Assembly: GCA_002367235.1 (NCBI GenBank)
Contig: DFBC01000147.1
Coordinates: forward strand, 1-19,938
Reading direction: 5' to 3'
DNA length: 19,938 nt
DNA from: Cellvibrionales bacterium UBA3090
GTDB taxonomy: Bacteria > Pseudomonadota > Gammaproteobacteria > Pseudomonadales > Porticoccaceae
Shown in pieces: positions 1 through 6,585 of this stretch; within the stretch, counting starts at the first letter, position 1, and each line of letters starts with the position of its first letter. Position numbers and translations under genes: made by a program. The notes below the pieces were generated by a model, which did no database searches, was not told the DNA's origin, and was given only the letters and a program-made list of their open reading frames with translations.

Positions 1-215
1 CCACTAGCTGCTGCATTGTGGCAGCTAGCCTGCAATAAGTGAGAAACACCGCTACCTACCGCACCCCAGAGGTAGACAAAGGGTTCTTCCCCAGACATGA
101 GCTGATTGCGTAACAAGCCGACCACCTGGCGCTTTTGATCGTGCTCTTCAAGAAAGAAATTATCAAAAGTTGCGTCGTCGTTCAGATTAACACTCAGACT
201 GAGTTGTTTGGGCAC
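1..215 (-). CDS. hda: DnaA regulatory inactivator Hda, N-terminal 71 codons (partial)
   Basis: This is the 5' part of a minus-strand gene that runs off the left window edge. The translation starts VPKQLSLSVNLNDDATFDNF and continues to LWGAVGSGVSHLLQA. That matches the start of Hda, the DnaA-like AAA+ protein that works with the DNA-loaded sliding clamp to promote hydrolysis of DnaA-bound ATP and so limit re-initiation. The QLSLSV segment near the N-terminus fits the clamp-binding motif known in Hda (family knowledge: QL[SP]LPL-type). The Walker A-like loop has no lysine (GAVGSGVSH), as in other Hda proteins whose P-loop departs from GxxGxGK[ST]. The start is GTG at 215. It shares one base with the TAG of the upstream gene and has a strong GGAGGG ribosome-binding site at 221-226, so translational coupling is likely. 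Identity is confident; the AAA+ core lies outside the window. Confidence 0.88.
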   Translation of the reverse strand, partial: MPKQLSLSVNLNDDATFDNFFLEEHDQKRQVVGLLRNQLMSGEEPFVYLWGAVGSGVSHLLQASCHNAAAS

Positions 216-1453
216 TACTGCCCTCCCCAGCGAAAGCGGTAACGTTTAATCACAGCGGGTACAGAGGCCGCTTGAACCGGTTCAGTCAATTCAGGATTGG
301 GCAGACTCTCTTCTGAAGCAGGCATCTTGGCTTCTGAAGCAGGCATCGTAGCTTCTGGAACAGGCATCGTAGCCGCTGGAACAGGGGCACCAATTTGAGA
401 GTTCGGCATAGCCACATCCACCAACTCGACCAGACGTCGATCTCGGCGTAATGTATTCAGTAATAAATCAATGTCACCTTCGACATACAGCCGAAGCCCC
501 AGGCGATCGTCATCCACAAAATCTACGCTGAGATGATTAACAACTTCAAGTGACTCGAAGTAGCTGACGACCTGATTAAACACCTTATAATTATCGATGT
601 TTTCAACCTGAACCAGGAGCTCTTCATTGACGAGTTTTGGCGTGTAGGCATAACGACTGGCCAAACTGTCGACAACCTCTTGAACCACTTGGCTCATCAG
701 CTCAGACAAACTATTGGCTGCCAGTGTGCTCAAGTTTTCATCGCCGTTGAGATTTAACAGCCGGGCACCCCGCCACTGCCCCGTTGAACTCTTATAGAGA
801 CGCAGCGCCAACCACGACTCAGTATCATACCGCTTGGCCGCAGCGGCCAACTTAACGGGGTTAAGGTTCCACACGTCTCCGACAGAAACAGTCTGGTGAT
901 CCTGCAAGTCCAGCAGCGGCAATATCAGGGGCGCCCCACGGTCATCCATCAGCGCCTGCAAGGCTTCCAGCGCTACTGGCAACGTCTCAGCTGAGACAAA
1001 GTTCTTTCCCACCACCGGGTCGTCAATCACGGCCCACACCAACAACCCCGGTCTATCCGACGGCCATATCTGCAGCTGGTACCGACGAAGTAACCGGTTA
1101 ATCGATGACTCAGCGAAGCTTAGGCTTAAGCCAATTTCCGGCGATCCCGAAGGGGTTTCGACCAAAGGGTTCCTAGAACTTACGTAGCCATACTGTGTTA
1201 CATAGCGCTTGGCATTGGAAAATGCATCCGCCCCGCCCATTTTAAGTAGCACCTGACTGTCGCCGGTCACCTTAACCAGTACCTTTTCCAGGCCAATTCT
1301 CATAGCTCGCAAGCGCTCGTTAGCGTCTTGCCCGGACACAGGAACCACCGTTTTGTACAGATCTGAAACTGGCTCGGCAAACGCCAATGGCAAAAACAAC
1401 GCCGAAACCATTAGGTAAATCAGTACATTTTTAATCGCGAAGAGGTTTTTCAT
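215..1453 (-). CDS. DUF2066 domain-containing exported protein
   Basis: A 412-residue protein of the DUF2066 family, whose function is unknown. From MKNLFAIKNV it has a signal peptide of about 26 residues ending LALPAFA-like (PLAFA-EPVSDLY), so an exported, probably periplasmic, location is inferred. An upstream in-frame ATG at 1489 would add 12 residues in front of the signal peptide and is less likely. The mature start (EPVSDLYKTVVPVSGQDANE) and the later LRLYKSSTGQWRGARL region are typical of the family. In Pseudomonas this gene lies next to hda and divergent from purM, exactly as here. The C-terminal tail carries a tandem heptapeptide (MPxxEAx) encoded by 21-bp repeats, followed by a basic end KRYRFRWGGQ. 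The stop codon overlaps the hda start, so the two form one transcription unit. Confidence 0.82.
   Translation of the reverse strand: MKNLFAIKNVLIYLMVSALFLPLAFAEPVSDLYKTVVPVSGQDANERLRAMRIGLEKVLVKVTGDSQVLLKMGGADAFSNAKRYVTQYGYVSSRNPLVETPSGSPEIGLSLSFAESSINRLLRRYQLQIWPSDRPGLLVWAVIDDPVVGKNFVSAETLPVALEALQALMDDRGAPLILPLLDLQDHQTVSVGDVWNLNPVKLAAAAKRYDTESWLALRLYKSSTGQWRGARLLNLNGDENLSTLAANSLSELMSQVVQEVVDSLASRYAYTPKLVNEELLVQVENIDNYKVFNQVVSYFESLEVVNHLSVDFVDDDRLGLRLYVEGDIDLLLNTLRRDRRLVELVDVAMPNSQIGAPVPAATMPVPEATMPASEAKMPASEESLPNPELTEPVQAASVPAVIKRYRFRWGGQ
309..392 (-). repeat. 21-bp tandem repeat, about four copies, inside the DUF2066 gene
   Basis: On the plus strand, units begin at 309, 330, 351 and 372. 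The two middle units share GCTTCTG[AG]A[GA]CAGGCATCGTA, and the flanking units have diverged. The repeat keeps frame and encodes MP-[VA]-[PS]-EA-[TK] heptads in a proline- and alanine-rich linker before the C-terminus. Repeats of this kind expand and contract by slippage without breaking the frame. Confidence 0.8.
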
Positions 1454-1496
1454 GGCGCGATTGTAACAGCAGAGGCTAAATAGACCCATTATCTAA

Positions 1497-1525
1497 CTGC
1501 CAGTTCGTGGGTTTTCATATAAAAT
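1497..1525 (+). promoter_or_regulatory. possible purM promoter in the divergent spacer
   Basis: The spacer between the divergent DUF2066 gene and purM contains CTGCCA (1497-1502) and TAAAAT (1520-1525), 17 bases apart and about 60 bases before the purM ATG. An overlapping TATAAA lies at 1518-1523. The -35 match is only 4 of 6. No sequence resembling the enteric PurR operator was seen. Confidence 0.35.
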
Positions 1526-1584
1526 ACTCGCTCTTTTAATCAGCCCCACTACAAAGCAACGGCTAGATAACCATAAGGCAATGT

Positions 1585-2643
1585 ATGAGCGACCAACAGC
1601 CAACCCCTCTCAGCTATAAAGACGCCGGTGTCGATATCGATGCAGGCAATGCCCTCGTTGAACGAATCAAAGATGTTGCCAAACGCACTCGTCGACCTGA
1701 AGTACTCGCGGGACTGGGCGGATTTGGCGCACTATTTAGTTTACCCAGTGGCTACGATGAGCCAGTACTGGCATCTGGCACCGATGGGGTTGGAACCAAA
1801 TTAAAGCTGGCAATGGATCTAGGGTTGCATGACACCATCGGCATAGATCTGGTCGCTATGTGCGTCAACGATCTTGTGGTTTGTGGTGCTGAGCCACTAT
1901 TTTTTCTCGACTACTACGCAACGGGAAAACTTAACGTTGATACTGCCGCTGCGGTTGTAGCCGGTATCGGTGAGGGTTGCACTCAATCTGGGTGCTCTCT
2001 GGTCGGCGGAGAAACAGCAGAAATGCCCGGCATGTATGAAAGTGAAGACTACGACCTTGCAGGCTTCTGCGTTGGAATCGTAGAAAAAGCCGACATTATT
2101 GATGGCAGCGCCGTGCATGTGGGCGATACGTTAATTGGAATCGCGGCCAGCGGGCCCCACTCCAATGGTTACTCGCTGATCCGTAAAATTATTGATGTTT
2201 CCGGTGCCGATGTTCGCAATGACAAAGTAGATGGAAAGCCACTGGGCGAAGCGTTGCTTACCCCCACCCGCATCTATGTGAAATCAATTCTCGCCTTGGT
2301 CGATCACGCCCATGTACCGGTTCATGCCATCTCGCATATTACTGGTGGTGGCCTACTGGAAAATATTCCACGGGTATTACCGGCCAACGCCAAAGCCATC
2401 ATTGACACCTCCAGCTGGCAGCGACCAGCCATTTTTGATTGGCTGCAAGAAAACGGCAATGTAGAACCAGAAGAAATGCACCGCACCTTCAACTGTGGCG
2501 TAGGCATGGTCGTCTGCGTCCCCGGTGAAGCTGCTGATGACGCCATTGACACCCTGCATGCCGCCGGGGAAGACGCCTTTATTATCGGCACTATTGCCCA
2601 TGCCGAACCAGGCGAAGAACAGGTCGAACTGCAAGGACTGTAA
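1585..2643 (+). CDS. purM: phosphoribosylformylglycinamidine cyclo-ligase (AIR synthetase)
   Basis: A 352-residue cytosolic enzyme of de novo purine synthesis. It uses ATP to close FGAM into aminoimidazole ribonucleotide (AIR). Length and sequence match the family throughout: the glycine-rich GLGGFGALF near the N-terminus, the ATP/substrate segment LASGTDGVGTKLKLA, the core block GGETAEMPGMY, then GPHSNGYSLIRK and HITGGGLLENIPR. The ATG at 1585 follows AAGG (1575-1578) by six bases; another ATG at 1581 is in a different frame. The gene is followed after three bases by purN, so both are co-transcribed. It is divergent from the DUF2066-hda unit. Confidence 0.97.
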   Translation: MSDQQPTPLSYKDAGVDIDAGNALVERIKDVAKRTRRPEVLAGLGGFGALFSLPSGYDEPVLASGTDGVGTKLKLAMDLGLHDTIGIDLVAMCVNDLVVCGAEPLFFLDYYATGKLNVDTAAAVVAGIGEGCTQSGCSLVGGETAEMPGMYESEDYDLAGFCVGIVEKADIIDGSAVHVGDTLIGIAASGPHSNGYSLIRKIIDVSGADVRNDKVDGKPLGEALLTPTRIYVKSILALVDHAHVPVHAISHITGGGLLENIPRVLPANAKAIIDTSSWQRPAIFDWLQENGNVEPEEMHRTFNCGVGMVVCVPGEAADDAIDTLHAAGEDAFIIGTIAHAEPGEEQVELQGL

Positions 2644-2646
2644 TCC

Positions 2647-3318
2647 ATGACATCAGGTAAACGGTCTCGGTTAGTCGTACTAATTTCGGGCAGCGGCAGT
2701 AACCTGCAAGCATTTATTGATGCAACCAAAAGTAACCAGCTCAATGCAGATATAGTAGGCGTGCTTAGCAATAAAGCGGGTGTACTGGGGTTAGAACGCG
2801 CTCAAAATGCCGGGATCCCCACGGAAGTTTTGAACCACAAGGCATTTGCCGACCGGGCCAGCTTTGATGCCGAACTTGCCGAAAGAGTGGCAAGTTACCA
2901 ACCGGACCTGGTGATATTGGCCGGGTTTATGCGAATCCTAACGCCTGAGTTTGTCAATCGCTTCGCTGGTCACATCATGAATATACATCCATCTCTGCTT
3001 CCCAAGTACCCTGGCCTGCATACTCACCAGCGGGCCATTGATGCCGGAGACAGGAAGGCCGGCGCCACTGTGCATTTTGTCACCTGTGATCTGGATGGTG
3101 GGCCAGCAATAATTCAGGCAGAAGTCCCCATACTGAACGGCGATACTGCCGACACATTAGCCAGTAGAATTCTTATTCAGGAACATCAAATATACCCACT
3201 GGCAGCCCAATGGTATTGCGAAGGAAAACTGAGGTTACAAAATGGCGTGCCCCATCTCAATGATGAAGCGCTGCCAGACACGGGATTTCCCTTTTCTACT
3301 GCATTCACTGAACAATAA
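2647..3318 (+). CDS. purN: phosphoribosylglycinamide formyltransferase 1
   Basis: A 223-residue GAR transformylase that moves the formyl group of 10-formyl-tetrahydrofolate onto GAR, two steps before PurM in the purine pathway. The N-terminal Rossmann segment LVVLISGSGSNLQAFIDA binds the phosphoribosyl substrate. The catalytic trio known from E. coli is present with matching spacing: Asn112 and His114 in HIMNIHPSLLPKYPGLH, and Asp150 in CDLDGGP. The gene starts three bases after the purM stop, so coupling with purM is likely. The C-terminal tail is slightly longer than in E. coli (212 aa) but otherwise unremarkable. Confidence 0.97.
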   Translation: MTSGKRSRLVVLISGSGSNLQAFIDATKSNQLNADIVGVLSNKAGVLGLERAQNAGIPTEVLNHKAFADRASFDAELAERVASYQPDLVILAGFMRILTPEFVNRFAGHIMNIHPSLLPKYPGLHTHQRAIDAGDRKAGATVHFVTCDLDGGPAIIQAEVPILNGDTADTLASRILIQEHQIYPLAAQWYCEGKLRLQNGVPHLNDEALPDTGFPFSTAFTEQ

Positions 3319-3411
3319 GGGCTAAACTGTATCTAACAATCGTCTTGGGCATTTCAGGGAATCAACCTCTCTATGTACTTATACCAGCACCTCAATCTAG
3401 GTCGGGCGACC

Positions 3412-4161
3412 ATGACCAAAGTCATAACTATTTTTACCCTTTCATGCCTCATGCTACTGAGCACCCTGCAGGTTTCCATGGCCAGTGATGACACCAATTT
3501 TGATCCAGCATTAACCCCTTACCAACTCTCCTATGCTGCCAGCTACAACGGTATGAACATCAAAGCAGAAAGACAGCTGACATTTGATGGCAACCAGTAT
3601 GTGTTAACCACGACAGCAAAAAACATGCTCAGCAGCATAGAGGAAGAAGGCACGTTCACACTCGATACAGGCCAACGCATTGTTGATCAGGGTTATCAGT
3701 ACAAACGAAATATTTTGGGTATGAAGAAAACCGAGAAACTAAAATATGACCGAAATTCTGGTGTCGCCAACTACAAGGCCAAAAAGAAAGAGCGCCAGGT
3801 CACACTGGAAGACGGTTTACTCAACCGACTAACCTATCAGGTACAGCTTCAGAGGGATCTGGTCAATCAGGTTTCTCCCCTGCAATATCAAGTCATCAGC
3901 CGTGGCCGGGTCAAGCAATACAATTTTGAAACTCTGGGTGAGGAAATCCTCGACACACCAATGGGTAAAATCACAGCCCTAAAAGTAAGACGCGTGCGAG
4001 AAGATGACGACCGGGAGACATTGTTCTGGTTCGCCCCACAGTGGAACTACCTTATGGTACAACTCTGGCAGCGGGAAAAAGGCGGAGAGGACTATAAAAT
4101 CACCCTAAAAGAAGGCAACCTAGACAAACAACGTCTGACTCTTTCAATGGTGAATGAATAA
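3412..4161 (+). CDS. DUF3108 domain-containing exported protein
   Basis: A 249-residue protein resembling the DUF3108 family, whose biochemical role is not established. The chosen ATG (MTKVITIFTLSCLMLLSTLQ) gives a clean signal peptide with likely cleavage after VSMA, so a periplasmic location is inferred. An in-frame ATG at 3373 would put 13 residues before the signal peptide and is disfavoured. The mature part begins LTPYQLSYAASYNGMNIKAER, the usual start of the DUF3108 fold, and contains many beta-strand-like stretches. Toward the end is a TPMGKITALKVRR...ETLFWFAPQWNYLMVQL block characteristic of the family. In Pseudomonas-type genomes a DUF3108 gene follows purN, as here, which suggests co-transcription rather than a purine function. 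Confidence 0.85.
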   Translation: MTKVITIFTLSCLMLLSTLQVSMASDDTNFDPALTPYQLSYAASYNGMNIKAERQLTFDGNQYVLTTTAKNMLSSIEEEGTFTLDTGQRIVDQGYQYKRNILGMKKTEKLKYDRNSGVANYKAKKKERQVTLEDGLLNRLTYQVQLQRDLVNQVSPLQYQVISRGRVKQYNFETLGEEILDTPMGKITALKVRRVREDDDRETLFWFAPQWNYLMVQLWQREKGGEDYKITLKEGNLDKQRLTLSMVNE

Positions 4162-4215
4162 ATCATGGTGGAAAACCTGTAGCGATAATCACAACACCCA
4201 ACACGGAGCTGAATC

Positions 4216-5088
4216 ATGCAAATCTCACCAGAAGAGCGCCCAGAGAGGTCAACCTCAACAGGTTCAGATAACAAATGGATTCTTTTGGTGATTATGCTCT
4301 GCATTTTGGGAGGACTGGGTTATTTCCTATTGATGCCAACATCAACTCCGCCCGAGTCCACAGAAATGCACTCTGAAACATTGACGCTTGAAGAACCCGC
4401 ACCCGTCGTTAACCCACCCTCAACAGCCACCGCTGTCATCACTGAAGACATTCCAGAAAAGCCCACAGCTGCCGAGCTATCAGTCGTTTTACCCACGTTA
4501 AATGAAAGTGATGAAAATGCCAGAAAAAGACTGAATGCACTGACACCGAGTGGCACATTATCTCAATGGTTTCACACTGACCATATCATCCGTCGCAGCA
4601 TTACCATGATCGACGGGCTTTCCCGCGGTATTTTATTACCCAAAATGCTCAACGTGCCCACCCCAAAAAGTAAATTTCTGGCGAGAAAAGAAGGTGAACG
4701 CCTCTGGATAGACCCAAATAACTACCAGCGCTACAACTATCTAGTGAAGGTCATCGAAAGTGTCGATAGCAGCCAGCTTATTAATTTCTTTCATCTTTAC
4801 CGCCCGCTGCTTGAACAAGCCTATGAAGAGCTAGGCTACCCTGCGGAGGATTTAGATAACGCCATTATCGCGGCACTGGATCAGGTATTAGCAACCCCCA
4901 TCCCGGGTACACCTGTAGCCTTAACTCAGGAATCGGTGCACTACAAATATGCCGACAAGCAACTGGAGACGCTCCCCGCTATTCAGAAACAATTACTGAG
5001 AATGGGGCCAGAAAATACCCGCAGCCTTCAAAGTAAGGCTCGAGAACTCCGGAATGCACTACTTGGTACTGATAAGCCCAAAGAATAA
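4216..5088 (+). CDS. DUF3014 domain-containing membrane-anchored protein
   Basis: A 290-residue protein. Residues 1-20 are polar and cytoplasmic. Residues about 20-42 form one transmembrane helix (WILLVIMLCILGGLGYFLL). A Pro/Thr/Glu-rich linker runs to about residue 90, and then comes a helical domain. The helical domain has DUF3014-type features: the LNALTPSGTLSQWFHTDHII region, LPKMLNVPTP, and YNYLVKVIESVD followed by LYRPLLEQAYEELGYP. Topology with the domain in the periplasm is inferred. Function is unknown. GGAG at 4204-4207 precedes the ATG. The gene follows the DUF3108 gene after 54 bases and is probably part of the purMN transcript. Confidence 0.8.
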   Translation: MQISPEERPERSTSTGSDNKWILLVIMLCILGGLGYFLLMPTSTPPESTEMHSETLTLEEPAPVVNPPSTATAVITEDIPEKPTAAELSVVLPTLNESDENARKRLNALTPSGTLSQWFHTDHIIRRSITMIDGLSRGILLPKMLNVPTPKSKFLARKEGERLWIDPNNYQRYNYLVKVIESVDSSQLINFFHLYRPLLEQAYEELGYPAEDLDNAIIAALDQVLATPIPGTPVALTQESVHYKYADKQLETLPAIQKQLLRMGPENTRSLQSKARELRNALLGTDKPKE

Positions 5089-5163
5089 TAGCCGCGAGTA
5101 TTAGGTTCGCCTAAAAGGCTAGAGGCCGACTCAACATAACCACCCTGACGGAAGCACAATAAC

Positions 5164-5544
5164 GTGTACCTTATTATCAAAAATGCACATGTAAGCTTTG
5201 CTGTCATCAGCATTAGCCTTTTCATTATTCGCAGTCTCTGGTCGGTCACTGAGTCGCCAAAACTACAACAAAAATGGGTCAAGGTCGCCCCTCACATCAA
5301 CGATACCCTACTGCTTGGTTGCGCCATTTACATGATGATTATCAGCCACCAGTATCCTTTTGTAGATAACTGGCTAACGGCTAAATTTATAGCGTTGCTC
5401 GTCTATATCGTGACCGGCACGATTGCTATAAAAAGAGGTAAAACTGCAGGTGTCAGACTCTTATTCAGCCTGCTGGCAATAGCCACGTTCGGCTACATTC
5501 TGTCCGTGGCGCTTACCCGTTCACCATGGGTATACGGCAGTTAA
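5164..5544 (+). CDS. SirB2-family integral membrane protein
   Basis: A 126-residue protein with four hydrophobic segments, matching the SirB2 family in length and pattern: IKNAHVSFAVISISLFIIR, then HINDTLLLGCAIYMMI, WLTAKFIALLVYIVTGTIAI and LFSLLAIATFGYILSVALTR. SirB was named in Salmonella for raising invasion-gene expression, but the family is widespread in non-pathogens and has no proven activity. The start is GTG at 5164 with GGAAG at 5150-5154, nine bases upstream. The 75-base gap before it holds a small dyad (TTAGG at 5101-5105, CCTAA at 5110-5114), possibly an RNA hairpin. The gene is convergent with dcd. Confidence 0.8.
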   Translation: MYLIIKNAHVSFAVISISLFIIRSLWSVTESPKLQQKWVKVAPHINDTLLLGCAIYMMIISHQYPFVDNWLTAKFIALLVYIVTGTIAIKRGKTAGVRLLFSLLAIATFGYILSVALTRSPWVYGS

Positions 5545-5575
5545 CAACCAGACATGAATAATTGTCGACAGCAGC

Positions 5576-5598
5576 GCCATACCTGCCACAGGTATGGC
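5576..5598. terminator. perfect hairpin between the convergent sirB2-like gene and dcd
   Basis: Arms GCCATACCTG (5576-5585) and CAGGTATGGC (5589-5598) form a perfect 10-bp stem with a three-base loop, centred in the 73-base gap between two convergent stops. Neither strand has a clear U-tract after it. A bidirectional terminator or a 3'-end-stabilising hairpin is inferred rather than shown. Confidence 0.55.
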
Positions 5599-5617
5599 AC
5601 CTAAGAGAGGCCTTGGG

Positions 5618-6190
5618 TCAAGCTTTTGGCAGGGTAACGCCAGTTTGACCTTGGTATTTACCGCCGCGGTCTGCATAAGAGACTTCGCACACCTCGTCAG
5701 ACTCAAAAAACAGCATCTGAGCGACGCCTTCATTAGCATAAATTTTTGCTGGAAGGCTGGTGGTATTGGAAAACTCCAGTGTCACGTGACCTTGCCATTC
5801 AGGTTCCAGCGGGGTGACATTCACGATAATACCGCATCGGGCATAGGTAGATTTACCCAAACACACCGTCAATACATTTCTAGGAATGCGAAAATATTCA
5901 ATAGTCCGAGCCAAGGCAAAGGAGTTCGGAGGAATAATGCAGTAGTCGCCCTTCACATCGATAAAGGCATCTTCATCAAAGTGTTTCGGATCGACGGTCT
6001 TGGAATGAATATTGGTGAAGATCTTGAACTCATCAGCACAGCGAACATCATAACCGTAACTTGAAACACCGTAGGAAATCACCTTCTCGCCATTGGGGTC
6101 TGGCTGACGAACCTGTCTACCCTGAAACGGCTCGATCATACCGTGTTCCTGAGACATACGGGTGATCCATTTATCGGACTTAATACTCAT
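5618..6190 (-). CDS. dcd: dCTP deaminase
   Basis: A 190-residue enzyme that deaminates dCTP to dUTP, the main route to dUMP and then dTTP in gammaproteobacteria. It has the approximately 188-residue form found in Pseudomonas (start MSIKSDKWI) rather than the E. coli form. Family blocks are intact: ISYGVSSYGYDVR, the LGKSTYARCGI loop, and VTPLEPEWQGHVTLEFSNTT, whose Glu139 corresponds to the catalytic glutamate. ANEGVAQMLFF follows. The ATG at 6190 was chosen because TAGGTG lies just upstream on the minus strand and the protein then starts like its relatives; a GTG two codons earlier (6196) is possible. In Pseudomonas dcd sits beside apbC and metG; here an extra gene lies between dcd and apbC. 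Confidence 0.96.
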   Translation of the reverse strand: MSIKSDKWITRMSQEHGMIEPFQGRQVRQPDPNGEKVISYGVSSYGYDVRCADEFKIFTNIHSKTVDPKHFDEDAFIDVKGDYCIIPPNSFALARTIEYFRIPRNVLTVCLGKSTYARCGIIVNVTPLEPEWQGHVTLEFSNTTSLPAKIYANEGVAQMLFFESDEVCEVSYADRGGKYQGQTGVTLPKA

Positions 6191-6246
6191 AAGCACCTAC
6201 TCATAATGACTGACTTACCAAAACTATTTGGCACTAAAAGTCGGCC

Positions 6247-6274
6247 ATCATACCTTGTTGACCGAGCTGATCAA
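6247..6274 (-). promoter_or_regulatory. probable dcd promoter
   Basis: On the minus strand, TTGATC (6274-6269) and TATGAT (6252-6247) are separated by 16 bases, matching 4 of 6 and 5 of 6 sigma-70 consensus positions. They lie about 57 bases upstream of the dcd ATG. Confidence 0.45.
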
Positions 6275-6282
6275 AGCACCCG

Positions 6283-6310
6283 TTGACACATCTGAGCCAC
6301 GCTATTTACT
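6283..6310 (+). promoter_or_regulatory. possible promoter for the orphan gene
   Basis: A consensus TTGACA (6283-6288) is followed after 16 bases by TTTACT (6305-6310, 4 of 6). If used, it would give a leader of about 270 bases spanning the 22-bp palindrome. A closer promoter inside or near the palindrome is equally possible. Confidence 0.3.
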
Positions 6311-6453
6311 GGATCACCTAACAGGTAATTCCACCCCCAGGAAAAACGCCAACAACCGTTTAATGCTGAAATAGTTGCAAGGGAAAAAGTGCGACAGAGG
6401 GTGGGGGCGGAAGACAAAAATACATCAGCGCTATAAAGTTTACCGGTGAATTA

Positions 6454-6475
6454 GCCGATCTTATATAAGATCGGC
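6454..6475. promoter_or_regulatory. 22-bp perfect palindrome (candidate operator)
   Basis: Half-site GCCGATCTTAT is followed immediately by its exact reverse complement, giving a 22-bp dyad with no mismatch and no spacer. It lies in the non-coding gap, 111 bases before the orphan gene's ATG. The centre TTATATAA contains a TATAAG that could act as a -10 element, and each arm includes a GATC. With no loop and no U-tract it fits a homodimer operator better than a terminator. A recombination or transposition site cannot be excluded. Confidence 0.5.
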
Positions 6476-6543
6476 CTGGACACTAACAGGTGGGCCAGTG
6501 GTTGCAGCCACGCTCACTTATTTTGCCATGCCAAAACCGTAAT

Positions 6544-6564
6544 GACGCAAGCTGCGTGCTTTTT
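6544..6564 (+). terminator. small hairpin plus T-run upstream of the orphan gene (weak attenuator candidate)
   Basis: ACGCA (6544-6548) and TGCGT (6552-6556) form a five-base stem around AGC. They are followed by GC and a run of five T at 6560-6564, only 21 bases before the orphan gene ATG. Such a structure would sit in the mRNA leader and could terminate or attenuate. The stem is short, so confidence is low. Confidence 0.3.
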
Positions 6565-6585
6565 AGATCGCCCCAAGGTGTAGTA

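Noticed and set aside
5101..5114. TTAGG-TTCG-CCTAA hairpin before the SirB2-like gene as a terminator
   Set aside because: It has only five base pairs with no T-run, too weak to call. It is noted in the sirB2-like entry.
5594..6064. 156-codon plus-strand frame over dcd
   Set aside because: It is antisense to the conserved dCTP deaminase core and starts within the intergenic hairpin.
6490..6585. 32-residue N-terminal extension of the orphan gene
   Set aside because: The stretch contains a hairpin with T-run and has no ribosome-binding site. The ATG at 6586 has AAGGTG at ideal spacing.
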